From assembly GCA_009731375.1 (NCBI GenBank), contig BJOX01000036.1:905816-947001 (forward strand): 41,186 nucleotides of DNA, given 5' to 3'. The notes beneath the pieces are model-generated. The model had not been told where the DNA came from, searched no databases, and saw nothing but the letters and a program-made list of their open reading frames with translations. This DNA comes from Paulinella micropora (taxonomy: Eukaryota > Cercozoa > Imbricatea > Euglyphida). The position numbers and the translations under genes were made by a program. This document shows positions 32,093 to 41,186 of this stretch, piece after piece (within the stretch, counting starts at the first letter, position 1; the number at the start of each line of letters is the position of its first letter).

Positions 32093-34577
32093 CTGAGCCG
32101 GTGTCTTCGTCTTGACGTCCCCCCTCCGTAGCGGTATAAGCTTGCTGGGGGTAGTTGGAGCTGGAACTGGTGCTATAATTCCAGTATCCGTGTCCTCTGG
32201 GAGGGCGCGCTGGGGTCCGTCCTCCCCTTCCACGAAAGCCTCGTCCTCGTGGTGCCGCCCCTCTTGGTGTCCCTCGGGACCCTCGTGACGATCCTCTCGT
32301 CTCTCCTCCTCCTCTAGTCGGCGCCTTTGATCGGCCCGATGTCTCTCTCTTCTCCCTTCTCTTCATTCTGTCAAGGAAGTAAATGATGGCCTCCCGGAAC
32401 TCCGCATCCGAGACCATATTCGCATTCCACCTCCCCTCCTCCAACTCCTTCTTGTACATGGCGTACATGGTCTTTTTCATGCCTTCGAGCTCTCTAAGGA
32501 AAAGATTTCGCTGCCTATCATCAAGAGAGTCGTGGCTGAAGAGGCAATTGCCTACTCCTTTCTGTGCCTCATGCTTACACGCCATGTATGAAAAATAGCG
32601 GTAGCACGGCGTCGGCTCATCTCTCCCCCTCTTGAGACCTGCCGTTCGAGTTGCATGTGCTGCTTGAGCACCTCCAACCCCCTGTGTCGCGGCACTGGAG
32701 AATGACTCGGTGGCCGTGTCCAATTCGGAACACGCGTCGAGCACCTCCTTGAACAGGTCGCCCGGCGGAGTAGCCGCTACAGTCCTCTCGTATATATTCG
32801 TTTCTAAAAAATCCGCCGTCTTCACCGCCGTGAAGGTCGGACAGGACTGTATGATCCTTGCGAGCTTGCTCGGGTGTCGTGTACACAAAGCACTCAGGAA
32901 GTACAAAATGATAGACTTCCGGCTATAAAAGAGCCCGTACTTGGCGCTGACCTCAGTGAGGATCGCTGCCAACCTCGTGCCAATGCCCAGCCCTTCGTTC
33001 ACCTCTTGAAAAATCTCAAACCCAATCAAAGTACCAGTGCACAGGTGCTGATACCCATGAGTTTTAAAGTATTGCAAGAGGACGGCAACTGGCACCGTGC
33101 ATTGCAGGTCTGAGGCTGCTCTCCTAGCCGCCACCTCTACCGCTCTCATCGCCTTGTACTCCCCAACATCAAACCCTTGTGTGATGATTGATGGGTCCAA
33201 CAAGGTGTACAACGCCTCATACTCCTGTGTTTCGTCCGTTGGATGCTGCTTCATACAAGCATCAATTCTTCTGAGCTTGTCTCGAAGGTTCGCATCCGTG
33301 TCCTTCTGACTCGCTGTCTCTGCATACAGCGTCAGAGCAGTGGCATCGGACTTTGTATATTTTTGGAAGGCCTGTATGATAGCCTGTCTGTCCTTTTTGT
33401 CATTACTGTTGACAATAACAGTGGTAGGCGCTGAGCTAGTCGCAGGGGCCGAAGGGGCTGTGTGGGCTGACGGGGCGGAGCGGCCCGAGGGAGCCATATA
33501 AGATCCAGAGGAATATTTCGGTCCCTTTGTTCCCGCCGCCTTGGCTAATGCAATCTTTGCCTCCATCTCCTTCTTTTCTTTCTCAGCCGCTAGCTCTTTG
33601 ATATACAGCTCTTGGGCATGATGAAAAAAAGACAGGATCTCAGCTGCCTTCCGAAGGAACAAGGCCTTCTCCGCCAACTCCTTCTCTCCCGCTTTATTGG
33701 TGGGGGGTGGTGCGGCCGTCCCCTCCAAGATCGTATGATCCTTCGTGAAGACCCACCTCTTCCATGCGTCATCCTTCACCAAGGCCGCATGCAGCTTCTT
33801 CATCCTCGTCACCCCTCCAGCTTCGCCTTCTATTTCCCTCAGGGCCGGGTGAAGGTCCCTGCCAAACTGGGTGTGTTGGAGTTTACCCAGGTCCACTAAC
33901 TTGGCCTCCATAAGTTTCAGAGACACATCCATGACATTGATCTGTCCTTTTGGATTCCTGAACTTAAACTCCTTTTCCACTCTCTTTATTGAATCAATGT
34001 CCTGACCAGGATCGAGCAACCTAGCCAGTGCTCTTGTGTTCCATGGCAGCACAGTCTTTCCAGTCTGGTACTCAAAGAGTATAGCACACTCAAACACTGT
34101 CCATGAGAGGTCGAGTAGCTCCAGTAAAGACATATTGTCCCCAAATGAGACATGTTGCACCTGTAACTGTGCACCGTCGTCTCTGAGGAATTCTGCCAGA
34201 GGCAGAGCTTGCCTTGGGAGAGGGTAACAGATGTCCTCCTTCTTCAAGGGTTGTCCCCATCGCATTTCTTGGGGAATGTATAGCCATTTATAGGCCTCAT
34301 CCTTCCCTTTCTTCTCCTCAAACTCCTTCTTACTTAGTTTGCCATATTCGGCCACAAACCTCGCTTCCTCTCCTCCCTTCTCCTCCTCCTCGACTTCCTC
34401 TGCTCCTCCTGTGTCAAAGGAAGGCGCAGTAAAAAATTGATTCTCTGCTCCTCCTGTGTCAAAGGAAGGTGTCAGATCTCCTCCTTCTGCATGAGAGTCA
34501 ACGAACTCCTCTTCGTTTCCTGGGGTTCGCTCACTCTCCCCCCCTCCTTCCTGCCAGTCTTCAGACCTAGTAGACAT
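32067..34577 (-). CDS. gag: Gag polyprotein of inner element, 836 aa
   Basis: ATG 34577 (MSTRSEDW) is also the conserved ATG position in the outer copy. An acidic N-terminal region holds a doubled PSFDTGGAE phrase. A helical, capsid-like middle includes FVAEYGKLSKKEF, LARLLDPGQDI and the conserved VAVLLQYFKTHGYQHLCTG. A CCCH motif lies at about residues 656-680 (CYRYFSYMAC, ten residues, then CLFSH). An Arg/Gly-rich tail follows (RGRGFRGRGGRT). Gag assembles the particle and binds the RNA. Most Ty3/gypsy Gags use a CCHC knuckle; none is visible here. The ORF ends at TGA 32069-32067, followed by CGG. Confidence 0.9.
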   Translation of the reverse strand: MSTRSEDWQEGGGESERTPGNEEEFVDSHAEGGDLTPSFDTGGAENQFFTAPSFDTGGAEEVEEEEKGGEEARFVAEYGKLSKKEFEEKKGKDEAYKWLYIPQEMRWGQPLKKEDICYPLPRQALPLAEFLRDDGAQLQVQHVSFGDNMSLLELLDLSWTVFECAILFEYQTGKTVLPWNTRALARLLDPGQDIDSIKRVEKEFKFRNPKGQINVMDVSLKLMEAKLVDLGKLQHTQFGRDLHPALREIEGEAGGVTRMKKLHAALVKDDAWKRWVFTKDHTILEGTAAPPPTNKAGEKELAEKALFLRKAAEILSFFHHAQELYIKELAAEKEKKEMEAKIALAKAAGTKGPKYSSGSYMAPSGRSAPSAHTAPSAPATSSAPTTVIVNSNDKKDRQAIIQAFQKYTKSDATALTLYAETASQKDTDANLRDKLRRIDACMKQHPTDETQEYEALYTLLDPSIITQGFDVGEYKAMRAVEVAARRAASDLQCTVPVAVLLQYFKTHGYQHLCTGTLIGFEIFQEVNEGLGIGTRLAAILTEVSAKYGLFYSRKSIILYFLSALCTRHPSKLARIIQSCPTFTAVKTADFLETNIYERTVAATPPGDLFKEVLDACSELDTATESFSSAATQGVGGAQAAHATRTAGLKRGRDEPTPCYRYFSYMACKHEAQKGVGNCLFSHDSLDDRQRNLFLRELEGMKKTMYAMYKKELEEGRWNANMVSDAEFREAIIYFLDRMKRREKRETSGRSKAPTRGGGETRGSSRGSRGTPRGAAPRGRGFRGRGGRTPARPPRGHGYWNYSTSSSSNYPQQAYTATEGGRQDEDTGSGERVVVVD

Positions 34578-35332
34578 GGATGCTGAAGGAATACGGATGA
34601 GACAGAGTTGTTTCTACCCAGTAATTGCTCTGTTCGTCTATGAGGAACGAATAGAGAGAAAAAACGAAAAGACAGTATAGAGAGAGAGCGTCTCACCTCT
34701 ATGTCTTATGTGTTTTTTTTTTTTTTTTTTGTGAGAAAGAAGTAATCTGTACGACTTTCTCTGAAAATTTGATCTCCTTCTCCACTCCTCTTTTCTTTTT
34801 CTCTTTTTGTTGTTGTATCTGTTATGAGGTACGAGGACCTATGTACAGATAATGTCAAAGAGGCTAGAGAAGCACTCCTTGAGAAGTCGACTTGTCGTCT
34901 GACACTTGTTCAGACCTATTGTCGAAAGACAGTCAGAGATTTGCAAAAATACTCTGATGTGTGTGGTTTGAGAGGCAACAAAGTGCACAGACTTGAAAGG
35001 TAGAGTACTACGCTCGTGTCCTTCAAGTTTGTTTGTATCTGTGAGTGTTTGTTTGTACGTCTGTTGACCTACTCTGTCTCTGTCTCAAGAGAGAACAAAA
35101 GAACAGCTACGAGGTCTGGTGTCTGGCCTCCTTGTGAGGACACAGATACAGGCTGTGGAGAGGGTACTGAGACACCTACTCACAAACGCCTAGACGTCTA
35201 GTTTTGCAAAAAGAGCTGTGTGGGGATGTGCTGGAGTATTTGTTTTTTGGAACACCTACTCAGAAGAGATAGGTCTGTCCAATTTTTCTTTCTGCTGTTC
35301 CAAAAACAAGCCAGAAAAGAAATCAGCCTTGT

Positions 35333-35345
35333 GCTGGTGACTCCA
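35333..35345 (-). promoter_or_regulatory. Putative primer-binding site of inner element
   Basis: The reverse complement reads TGGAGTCACCAGC, one base after the inner 5' LTR, identical to the outer site. Confidence 0.7.
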
Positions 35346-35346
35346 A

Positions 35347-35593
35347 TGTTACAATCACCGAAGATAGCTCAATAAAAAGTCGGTAATACAACCAGACACA
35401 AATCCCCAAAAGAGAATGATGTCTAGTTATATTAGCTCAGTGAAGCAGAAAAGAAAACGGCAACAGACCAAGGTTAAAATGGCATTAGGTCAAATCCGGC
35501 CAAACGATATTGAAAATAATGGGAAAAAACTAGCTGCACCTAACACTAGAAATAGGGTACTTTTTACCGGCTATCCGGGGGGTGATGCCTACA
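35347..35593 (-). repeat. 5' LTR of inner element (247 bp)
   Basis: On the + strand it runs TGTTACAATCACC to GATGCCTACA. It differs from the inner 3' LTR at seven of 247 positions, with all changes on this side when the outer LTRs are used as reference. Confidence 0.92.
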
Positions 35594-35597
35594 CTAG
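35594..35597. repeat. Target-site duplication CTAG, right copy (inner element)
   Basis: Matches 25198-25201; it is followed directly by the remaining outer LTR sequence. Confidence 0.88.
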
Positions 35598-35618
35598 CTA
35601 TCTTCAGGGAATGTAACA
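35598..35618 (+). repeat. 3' LTR of outer element, last 21 bp
   Basis: CTATCTTCAGGGAATGTAACA is identical to the end of the outer 5' LTR. It completes the outer 3' LTR after the inner element. Confidence 0.9.
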
Positions 35619-35622
35619 AACC
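35619..35622. repeat. Target-site duplication AACC, right copy (outer element)
   Basis: Follows the CA end of the outer LTR; its partner is at 13078-13081. Confidence 0.85.
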
Positions 35623-35656
35623 TCACCTGCCTCAAGTCCGCACCACTCCCAAACAT
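35623..35656 (-). pseudogene. 5' end of the split minus-strand ORF (ATG side)
   Basis: Minus-strand ATG at 35656-35654 begins MFGSGADLRQV; the frame reaches the insertion boundary and continues in frame at 13081. An in-frame TGA lies a few codons upstream of the ATG, so this is the first possible Met of that frame. A CAG|GTGAGG sequence just inside could alternatively be a splice donor. The function is unknown. Confidence 0.45.
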
Positions 35657-37026
35657 GGTTGAGGCCTTGGGTCATGGTCGCCGGAAACATAAGTGAAAAC
35701 ATGCATTATCATTTCCTCTTGCATAAAAACAACTTGCTTCACTTACTGTTCCTTGCTTTTACCTTTGCTGCTTCCGTCATCTACTGAAGAGAGCAGCAGC
35801 CAAGGCGGGCTGCGGGCACGGTGAGACGCCCGCGCACCAAGTCACTCTACGTTCAAGCAAAGAAATAGAAACGGATGATCACTGTCTTGCCGAGATAGCT
35901 CTCAGTATCAATCTATAAATATGCGGCCTGGTTTGTAATGTTTAGCCTCAGAACTTTCGTCACTGCGGGCTTGGAAAAAAATCCACTAGACCTGCTTTTC
36001 ACCTCTAGCCGACCCACTTCTAGCACGCAAAGTCAAAGTCAGCAACTGTTTCTGTTCATTTATTCAATGAAAAATGCTTTCTAACAATTCAATACAATCT
36101 GCCACGTCTTTCCCATTTCAATTTCCGTCACTTCCGACTTACTATCCAGAACTTTACGCGAATTAATTCGGTTGCAAATTATTACAGTTTTTACAGTAAC
36201 GGCCCATTCAAAAAAGGGACGAAATTCGCTCAACTGCTTATTCTGATAATTTGGAACATTAGTCAAGCGAATCGGCTCCTGTGATTCAATTTCCAATGAA
36301 AAAAACTTGCTGACGTCAGTAAAGATGTTAATTCTTTATACTAGAATTACTAACTAATTTGAACAAGACCAGTTAAACCTGACTGAACGACGCTGACACG
36401 ATTAACTAATTCTGTAAGAGCTGACAAGCTATAGAGAAATCTGTCTAGGTATAGATATTTTCAGGAATAACGACGCAGGCGCCATAAAAAAAGCTCAGAT
36501 TGTTTGTAACCATTAAGTGCTCAAGTTCCGCCGAAGATACCACAAGTGTAGACCAGCCGAAGCCGGCCGCCCATCGTTATCTTGGTTGCCGTGTTGCCGT
36601 TTTTGTTGATTGTTGATTTTGTTGTATTTGTTCTTTGTATTCGCATGCGCTCGTTTTTTTGTAAATCACCTTTTCTTGCTGTTGGATTTGTGAAACGAAG
36701 CCAGGGCTTTCAAGAGACATGCATTGCCATGTTTGTGCAAGAGAAATGCGTAGCGCTTAGGACGATGATACCACTTGAATACTCGTCTGGTAGCTCTCGT
36801 TATGAACCGGCCAGATCCTGCAACAACAACAACAGGTCGACATGGATGATGCCAGCTTTTGCCAGTTTAAGACTAAGAGCAGAACATCCCTCAGGCGACT
36901 GTGCTGAACAAGGGCGAGAGCGGTAACAGGAGTGGAGCGAGAAATATTGCACATTTATGTGGGAATAGATACATGCTGATGTCAGGTATGAGAGCTCACG
37001 CTTCTTTACCGTCTTTTCGACCGTCT
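35657..37026. other. Intergenic host sequence, no recognised gene
   Basis: About 1.4 kb of unique, moderately AT-rich sequence, possibly upstream of the split ORF and downstream of the gene at 37027. A + frame at 36582-36926 (starting at TTG, not ATG) and a short minus frame at 36081-36296 have no recognisable content. No RNA gene recognised. Confidence 0.5.
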
Positions 37027-37859
37027 TTACTTGGACGCGCGCGCCAAGTCGCTTTCGTACTGCGCGCCCAGCTTTTCACACGTGCCAGCGTTCTTGCGGA
37101 TGAGGGACTCCCGCATCCTGCTGTTGGTGACAGCGCCGAGGCCGAAGGCCGGTAGAATCCGCAGCCCGCGTGAGAAGCAAACCTTGGGCATTTCTTCGAA
37201 TATCCTAGCCAAACGCTCCTCAAGCCCAAGCTTGCCCGGACGGGACACAAAATCGAAGCCTAAGGTGTGTATGGGCGCAGTCAAAAACTGGGTGACTACA
37301 GGAACCGCGAATGCCATACTTACCTCCGAAAACCCCTTAGACCAGTCATGTTTGTCCTGCAAGTACTTAGCCGCTGAGGGAGCACCATAGAAGGTTGCCA
37401 TCATGGTCGACGCATCACGAAGCACGAACAGACCCAGGGTGGATTTCGGTACCACGGGTCTGGGTTTTTGGGGTTGTCCTTCTGTCAGAAACATTTTGGC
37501 GAATTGCGCGTCTCGCCAAGCCAGCAGACTGACGTTGGCTGCCGTGGCAAAAGTCACCCTGGTCGTCTTGCGCTTTTCCTGATCTGAAACCCGGTAGTAA
37601 TCTATGCCCACCATACTTAGGTTGGCTGCGGTATACGTCCCGAAGTACACAGCGCACGTGTACAAAAATGCTGGTCCACCGAAGAAGGCCCTGGGCTCGA
37701 ATATCATCTTGGTGAAGCCTTTCGCCATGGAACGGGACAAGGACGCAATCCCCTCAATATCCTTGACGAGCGATTTATCGATAATGGCGACGATCGGACT
37801 GACGAGAACAGAGGCTGTGAAGGCGGCGCCGATTTCCTTGAAGATACGCAGATCATCCT
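37027..37859 (-). CDS. Predicted mitochondrial-type multi-span membrane protein, terminal exon (~277 aa)
   Basis: The minus-strand frame is open from a CTTGTTAG acceptor-like site (exon start about 37859, DDLRIFKEIGAAF) to TAA at 37027-37029. Successive amphipathic or hydrophobic segments include ASVLVSPIVAIIDKS, FLYTCAVYFGTYTAANL, TFATAANVSLLAWRDAQFA, GLFVLRDASTMMATF, PVVTQFLTAPIHTLGFDF and GLRILPAFGLGAVTN. The pattern (FGTYTAAN, ...RD..., ...TPxHxLGxD-like) recalls a conserved family of mitochondrial-carrier-like orphan proteins of fungi and protists; this is from memory and uncertain. No clean upstream first exon could be fixed; MSRRL at about 37955 is one candidate. This is the best-looking intact host gene here. 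Confidence 0.6.
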
Positions 37860-38130
37860 AACAAGAGAAAATGGAGTGTGTGTGCGTGAGAGAGAGAGAG
37901 AGAAAAGATAGAGCAGAAGAAAACAAACAAACGCACCCAATCTTCTAGACATCGTAAGCAGGACAGTAAAAAACATAAACAGAGACAAAGGAGAAGATAT
38001 TCATACAATCAAACCAGCACGTATGTAAGACATGCACACTTTCCTTACAACCATAATTACTGATCTTTTCAACAACACAATTTAATAATAAGTACTAGTA
38101 CGAGTACTTTTTTTTGTATTTGGTTTAGTA
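37860..38130. other. Probable intron/upstream sequence of the 37-kb gene, then AT-rich spacer
   Basis: Contains a short AG repeat (about 37889-37903) and AT-rich sequence. A further upstream exon may lie around 37940-38000 but no splice pair gives a clear frame. Confidence 0.35.
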
Positions 38131-38139
38131 TTGTTAGGA

Positions 38140-38371
38140 TTGTCATGGTTCTGCTTGAGTTAGGTCGGAATGCGTTTTGTGTATGTAATATTTGTTAAGG
38201 GATCTATGATCTGTTTATTTATTTTTGTGTCGAATACGTTGGCGATTATAGGCAGCAATTATATTGGTCTGTAGTTAGCTGACATGCTTGTGTCGCTGGC
38301 TTTGTATAGTTCTACTTTTGTTGTTTTAAGTGCGTCTGGGTATCTTTCGTCTATTGCTTTGTTGAAGAAGA
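38140..38371 (-). pseudogene. Non-LTR retrotransposon (LINE) RT fragment, minus strand
   Basis: The minus strand encodes NKAIDERYPDALKTTKVEL, then SANYRPI, a stop where Ser is expected, LLPIIANVFDTKINKQI. This is the start of a LINE-type reverse transcriptase (the NYRPISLLP motif). The same segment appears at 39150-39290 on the + strand, so both derive from one family. It begins inside an AAG tract at about 38366. Confidence 0.7.
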
Positions 38372-38466
38372 AGAAGAGGAAGAGGAAGAAGAAGAAGAAA
38401 GAGGAAAGAAGAAAGAAAAAGAAGAAAAAGAAGAAGATAAGGAAGAAGAGGAGGAAGAGGAAGAAT
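38365..38466. repeat. AAG/GGAAGA purine tract
   Basis: About 100 bases of AAG, GGA and AAA units abutting the minus-strand LINE fragment. Frames across it are pure Lys/Arg/Glu or Phe/Leu repeats. Confidence 0.92.
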
Positions 38467-38568
38467 GTCATCCATACAAATCGTTACCCCGAAGGCCATT
38501 GATTTAACTAAGACGGTGACCCTTTTATGATTAATATTATTAAAGTAGCGTTGTAATATATTAAAGTA

Positions 38569-38960
38569 ATTCTTCTTCTTCCTCCTCTTCCTCTTCTTCC
38601 TTTAAACCAAAGGCCAAGGCCAAGGCGAAGAAGAAGAAGAGAAGAAGAAAAGGAGGAGAAGGAGAAGAAGAAGAAGGAGAAGGAGGAGAAGAAGACGAAG
38701 GAGGAGAAGAAGAAGAAGAAGGAGGAGAAGGAGAAGGAGGAGAAGAAGAAGGAGAAGGAGAAGGAGGAGGAGGAGAAGGAGGAGGAGGAGAAGAAGAAGA
38801 AGAAGAAAATAATAATAATAATAATAATAATAAGAAAGCATATATGACTGAACCCATCAACCATTAACAATAACAATAACAATAATAATAATAATAATAA
38901 TAATATTAGTAGTAAGAGTAATAATAATAATAATAATAATCATCATCATCATAACGACAA
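38569..38960. repeat. TTC, GAA/GGA and AAT microsatellites
   Basis: A TTC/TCC run (38569-38601), a short unique bridge, a long GAA/GGA tract (about 38627-38807), and AAT units (about 38808-38831 and 38870-38940). The TTC and GAA arms are complementary and could pair. Confidence 0.92.
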
Positions 38961-38974
38961 CGAGGAGATCAAGG

Positions 38975-40632
38975 AAGAAAAACAACCACTTCCGCCTCCC
39001 TTTAAGCTGACACACACTACCATTGAAATAATACATAAAACTATGAAGAATATGCAAAGAGACAAAGCGGAAGATATATATAAGATCAAACCTGCTATGT
39101 TGCAAGATATGCGAGATTACCTCGCACCTATCCTCACTGAGCTGTTTAACCAGGCGGTAGACAATAAACACTACCCTGATGCGCTAAAAATAACTTAAGT
39201 AACAGAAATATATAAAAATAAAGACAGCAGCATACCTAGTAACTACCGCCCGATCTCACTATTACCTATTATCGCTAAAATTTTTAACACATCTGATACA
39301 CCATAATACAACATCACATACCCAATATGCCTTCCGCCCTGACTCTTCCACGAATATGACCATACAAACAATCATGAATAAAATAATTGCACATAAAAAT
39401 AAGCACGACATAGTCCTCGCCCTTTACATAGACCTTTCCAAGGCCTATGATACTGTCGAACACGATAAACTAATATATAAACTCAAACATAACTTTGACT
39501 TCTGTGATAGCACCCTTGCATTCTTTGCCTCTTATTTCTCCAATCGAACCCAGCAAGTCCACACCCAATATGCCCGCTCGCAACCGCGAACAATAACGCA
39601 TGGAATTACACAGGGCAGCACACTATCAACTACCCTTTTCCTCGTATCACCCGACACATCACTAATGGCGCAGTATATACATACGCTGACGACACCACAC
39701 TGGTGATCACAGCGAAAACTAGCGCAGGCAAACAAACACGCAATACACTATAAATCGCCTTATCAACTACTTCCATACCAATAACCTTGTTCCTAGCCCA
39801 ACTAAAACTCAATATATAATTTTCCATAAACATCCTTTTTAACATACAATCTCGCGATAAATAGTCAGGTGACAGAACAATGCCAACAAGCGAAGCTTCT
39901 TGGCATAGTACTACACCGTAACCTCAAATATCACCAAGTCCACAACGTTACTGCCAAAATCCACCCTATGGTTCAAATCCTAGCATATGCTATCAAGCTC
40001 CTACCTACCCATACCCTGCAACAACTTTATAACTTCCATGTCTACCCACACCTCATATATAATACAAGTAAATGGGGCACACAAGACAAACACAAAAAAT
40101 ATATACACCCACTCGTCAATATCCATAAGCGCATCATACGCCTACTAGTACAAGCAGCCCCGCTCCCATACTGCCCATCTTCTACATAAGCTAAAACTTC
40201 TTGACATCTATAACCTATACATATATGTATCGAAACGCATCCATACATACACTCAACAAAAACAAAACACCAACCAATACATGATAATAAATACATTAGC
40301 ACTAATACCGCACATAACCATCGCACTCGTTATGCTAAGAAAAGAAAACTATATATATAGACAGAAACGACCCGCATTTCACGCAAACTAATGCTAACAT
40401 ACTCAACAAATTACCCGAACATATTTTTCATATCACCAAAGTAAGCCAATTCAAAAGGAACTTAAGCAATACTTATTGATTAATCAGGCTCGTAACGCCG
40501 GACTCGAAATTTAAATTTATTAATGACTACAACCCAAGACACTGGTCACTGCCTCGGCCAGCGATTTGGTTTAGGCAATTGCTGTTAGCAGTTACTCTAT
40601 GAGTTATAATTGTACAATTATCTCTCTAAATA
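38975..40632 (+). pseudogene. Non-LTR retrotransposon (LINE, Jockey/CR1-like) RT region, degenerate
   Basis: Successive + frames encode KPAMLQDMRDYLAPILTELF and HYPDALKIT, then a TAA, SNYRPISLLPIIAKIF, then in another frame QYAFRPDSSTNMTIQTIM, LALYIDLSKAYDTVEHDKL and TITHGITQGS. After another shift comes the catalytic YADD (39682-39693). The post-RT region then reads KLLGIVLHRNLKYHQ and LYNFHVYPHLIYNTSKWGT. These are the standard LINE RT blocks in order; the post-RT part resembles Jockey/CR1-type elements. At least two frameshifts and one stop make it inactive. An AATAAA at about 40627-40632 likely marks the element's 3' end, just before the GAA tail. No endonuclease domain is seen, so it is 5'-truncated. 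Confidence 0.82.
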
Positions 40633-40639
40633 AAAAGAA

Positions 40640-41186
40640 TCCAAGAATCCAAGAAGAATCCAAGAAGAACAAGAAGAACAAGAACAAGAAAAAAATCCAA
40701 GAACAAAAAAAAAAGAACAAGAACAAGAAGAAGAACAAGAAGAAGAAGAAGAAGATGAAGAAAGAAGAAGAAAGAAGAACAAGAAAGAAGAACAAGAAAG
40801 GAGAAGAAAAAGAGCAAAAAGAACAAGAAGAAGATGAAGAAGAAGAAGAAAGAAGAACAAGAACAAGAAGAAGAAGAACAAGAAGAAGAAAGAAGAAGAA
40901 GAAGAAGAAGAAGAAAGAAGAAGAAAGAAGAAGAAAGAAGAAGAAAGAAGAAAGAAGAAAGAAGAAAGAAGAAAGAAGAAAGAAGAAGAAGAAGAAAAGA
41001 AGAAAAGAAGAAAAGAAGAAAAAGAAGAAAAAGAAGAAAAAGAAGAAGAAGAAGAAGAAGAAGAAGAAGAAGAAGAAGAAGAAGAAGAAGAAGAAGAAGA
41101 AGAAGAAGAAGAAGAAGAAGAAGAAGAAGAAGAAGAAGAAGAAGAAGAAGAAGAAGAAGAAGAAGAAGAAGAAGAAGAAGAAGAAG
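40640..41186. repeat. AAGAAC / GAA microsatellite to window end
   Basis: Begins as atccaagaa and aagaacaag units after the LINE 3' end. It becomes AAG/AAAG units, then a pure GAA run of about 145 bases to the end of the window. Confidence 0.95.

Larger units (their letters stand above)
25202..35593 (-). mobile_element. Inner Ty3/gypsy-like LTR retrotransposon, full length, coding-intact
   Basis: A 10,392-base minus-strand element with two 247-bp LTRs (35347-35593 is 5', 25202-25448 is 3'), primer-binding site, polypurine tract, Gag ORF of 836 aa and Pol ORF of 1915 aa, all intact. It is inserted in reverse orientation in the outer element's 3' LTR, with CTAG duplicated. Together the pair makes a roughly 10 kb inverted repeat around 25,201. 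With complete ORFs and cis sites this copy could be autonomous. Against recent activity, its two LTRs differ at seven positions. Confidence 0.93.
13082..35618 (+). mobile_element. Outer Ty3/gypsy-like LTR retrotransposon, interrupted by a second copy and by copia sequence
   Basis: A complete element frame: 5' LTR 13082-13329, primer-binding site from 13331, gag, pol, polypurine tract, and a 3' LTR split into 24974-25201 and 35598-35618. AACC duplications bound it. Removing the inner element (25202-35593 plus one CTAG) and the 1733-base interruption in pol (20035-21767) leaves about 10.4 kb, matching the inner copy. Pol order (protease, RT, RNase H, integrase) is that of Ty3/gypsy elements. 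Gag is frameshifted and pol is interrupted, so this copy cannot encode intact proteins. Confidence 0.92.

Noticed and set aside
13082-35618. A single giant inverted-repeat DNA transposon
   Set aside because: The inverted arms are two complete LTR retrotransposons with their own LTRs, primer sites and target duplications, so nesting explains the symmetry.
36582-36926. 114-codon + frame
   Set aside because: Starts at TTG, has no recognisable domain and no supporting context; treated as intergenic.
38259-38882. Phe/Leu/Ser-rich or Lys/Glu-rich frames
   Set aside because: Triplet-repeat translations of AAG/GAA/GGA tracts.

Overview
The window is nuclear DNA of a eukaryote, most likely a microbial alga or other protist; the species cannot be named from the sequence. 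The signs are spliceosomal-type introns, LTR and non-LTR retrotransposons, a CACTA/EnSpm-type transposase, long microsatellites, and one host gene whose product resembles mitochondrial-type membrane proteins of fungi and protists. It is repeat-dominated, has six N gaps, and looks locally over-duplicated near its left end by assembly.

Layout. 1-5.4 kb: poly-G, redundant contig pieces around short gaps, arrays of a palindromic decamer repeat, and possible exons of an unidentified minus-strand gene. 5.6-7.3 kb: a ~174 bp tandem repeat and a CATA/CA/CT microsatellite field. 7.5-11.6 kb: a decayed CACTA/EnSpm (tnp2) transposase gene on the + strand, two of whose introns are packed with the palindromic repeat; a last palindrome array ends near 12.2 kb. 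12.6-13.08 kb: most of a minus-strand ORF whose first 34 bases lie 22.5 kb away at 35.6 kb.

13,082-35,618 is a nested pair of Ty3/gypsy-like elements of one family. The outer element (+) has 248/249 bp LTRs and an AACC target duplication. Its 3' LTR was hit by a second full-length copy (25,202-35,593, minus strand, CTAG target duplication). The inner copy keeps both large ORFs intact: Gag 836 aa and Pol 1915 aa. In the inner copy gag and pol share one frame, separated only by TGA-CGG plus 25 open codons. A 93-nt segment with splice-site-like ends covers the same stop, so Gag-Pol could be made by readthrough or by splicing. The outer copy has frameshifts in gag and is interrupted in pol by a gap plus two inverted halves of a Ty1/copia reverse transcriptase.

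35.6-41.2 kb: about 1.4 kb without a recognisable gene, one probable intact host gene (37.0-37.86 kb, minus), then two fragments of one non-LTR (LINE) family in opposite orientations, mixed with GAA/AAG/AAT tracts that run to the window end. Only the gene at 37 kb and the disrupted ORF look like host genes; nearly everything else is mobile or repetitive DNA.
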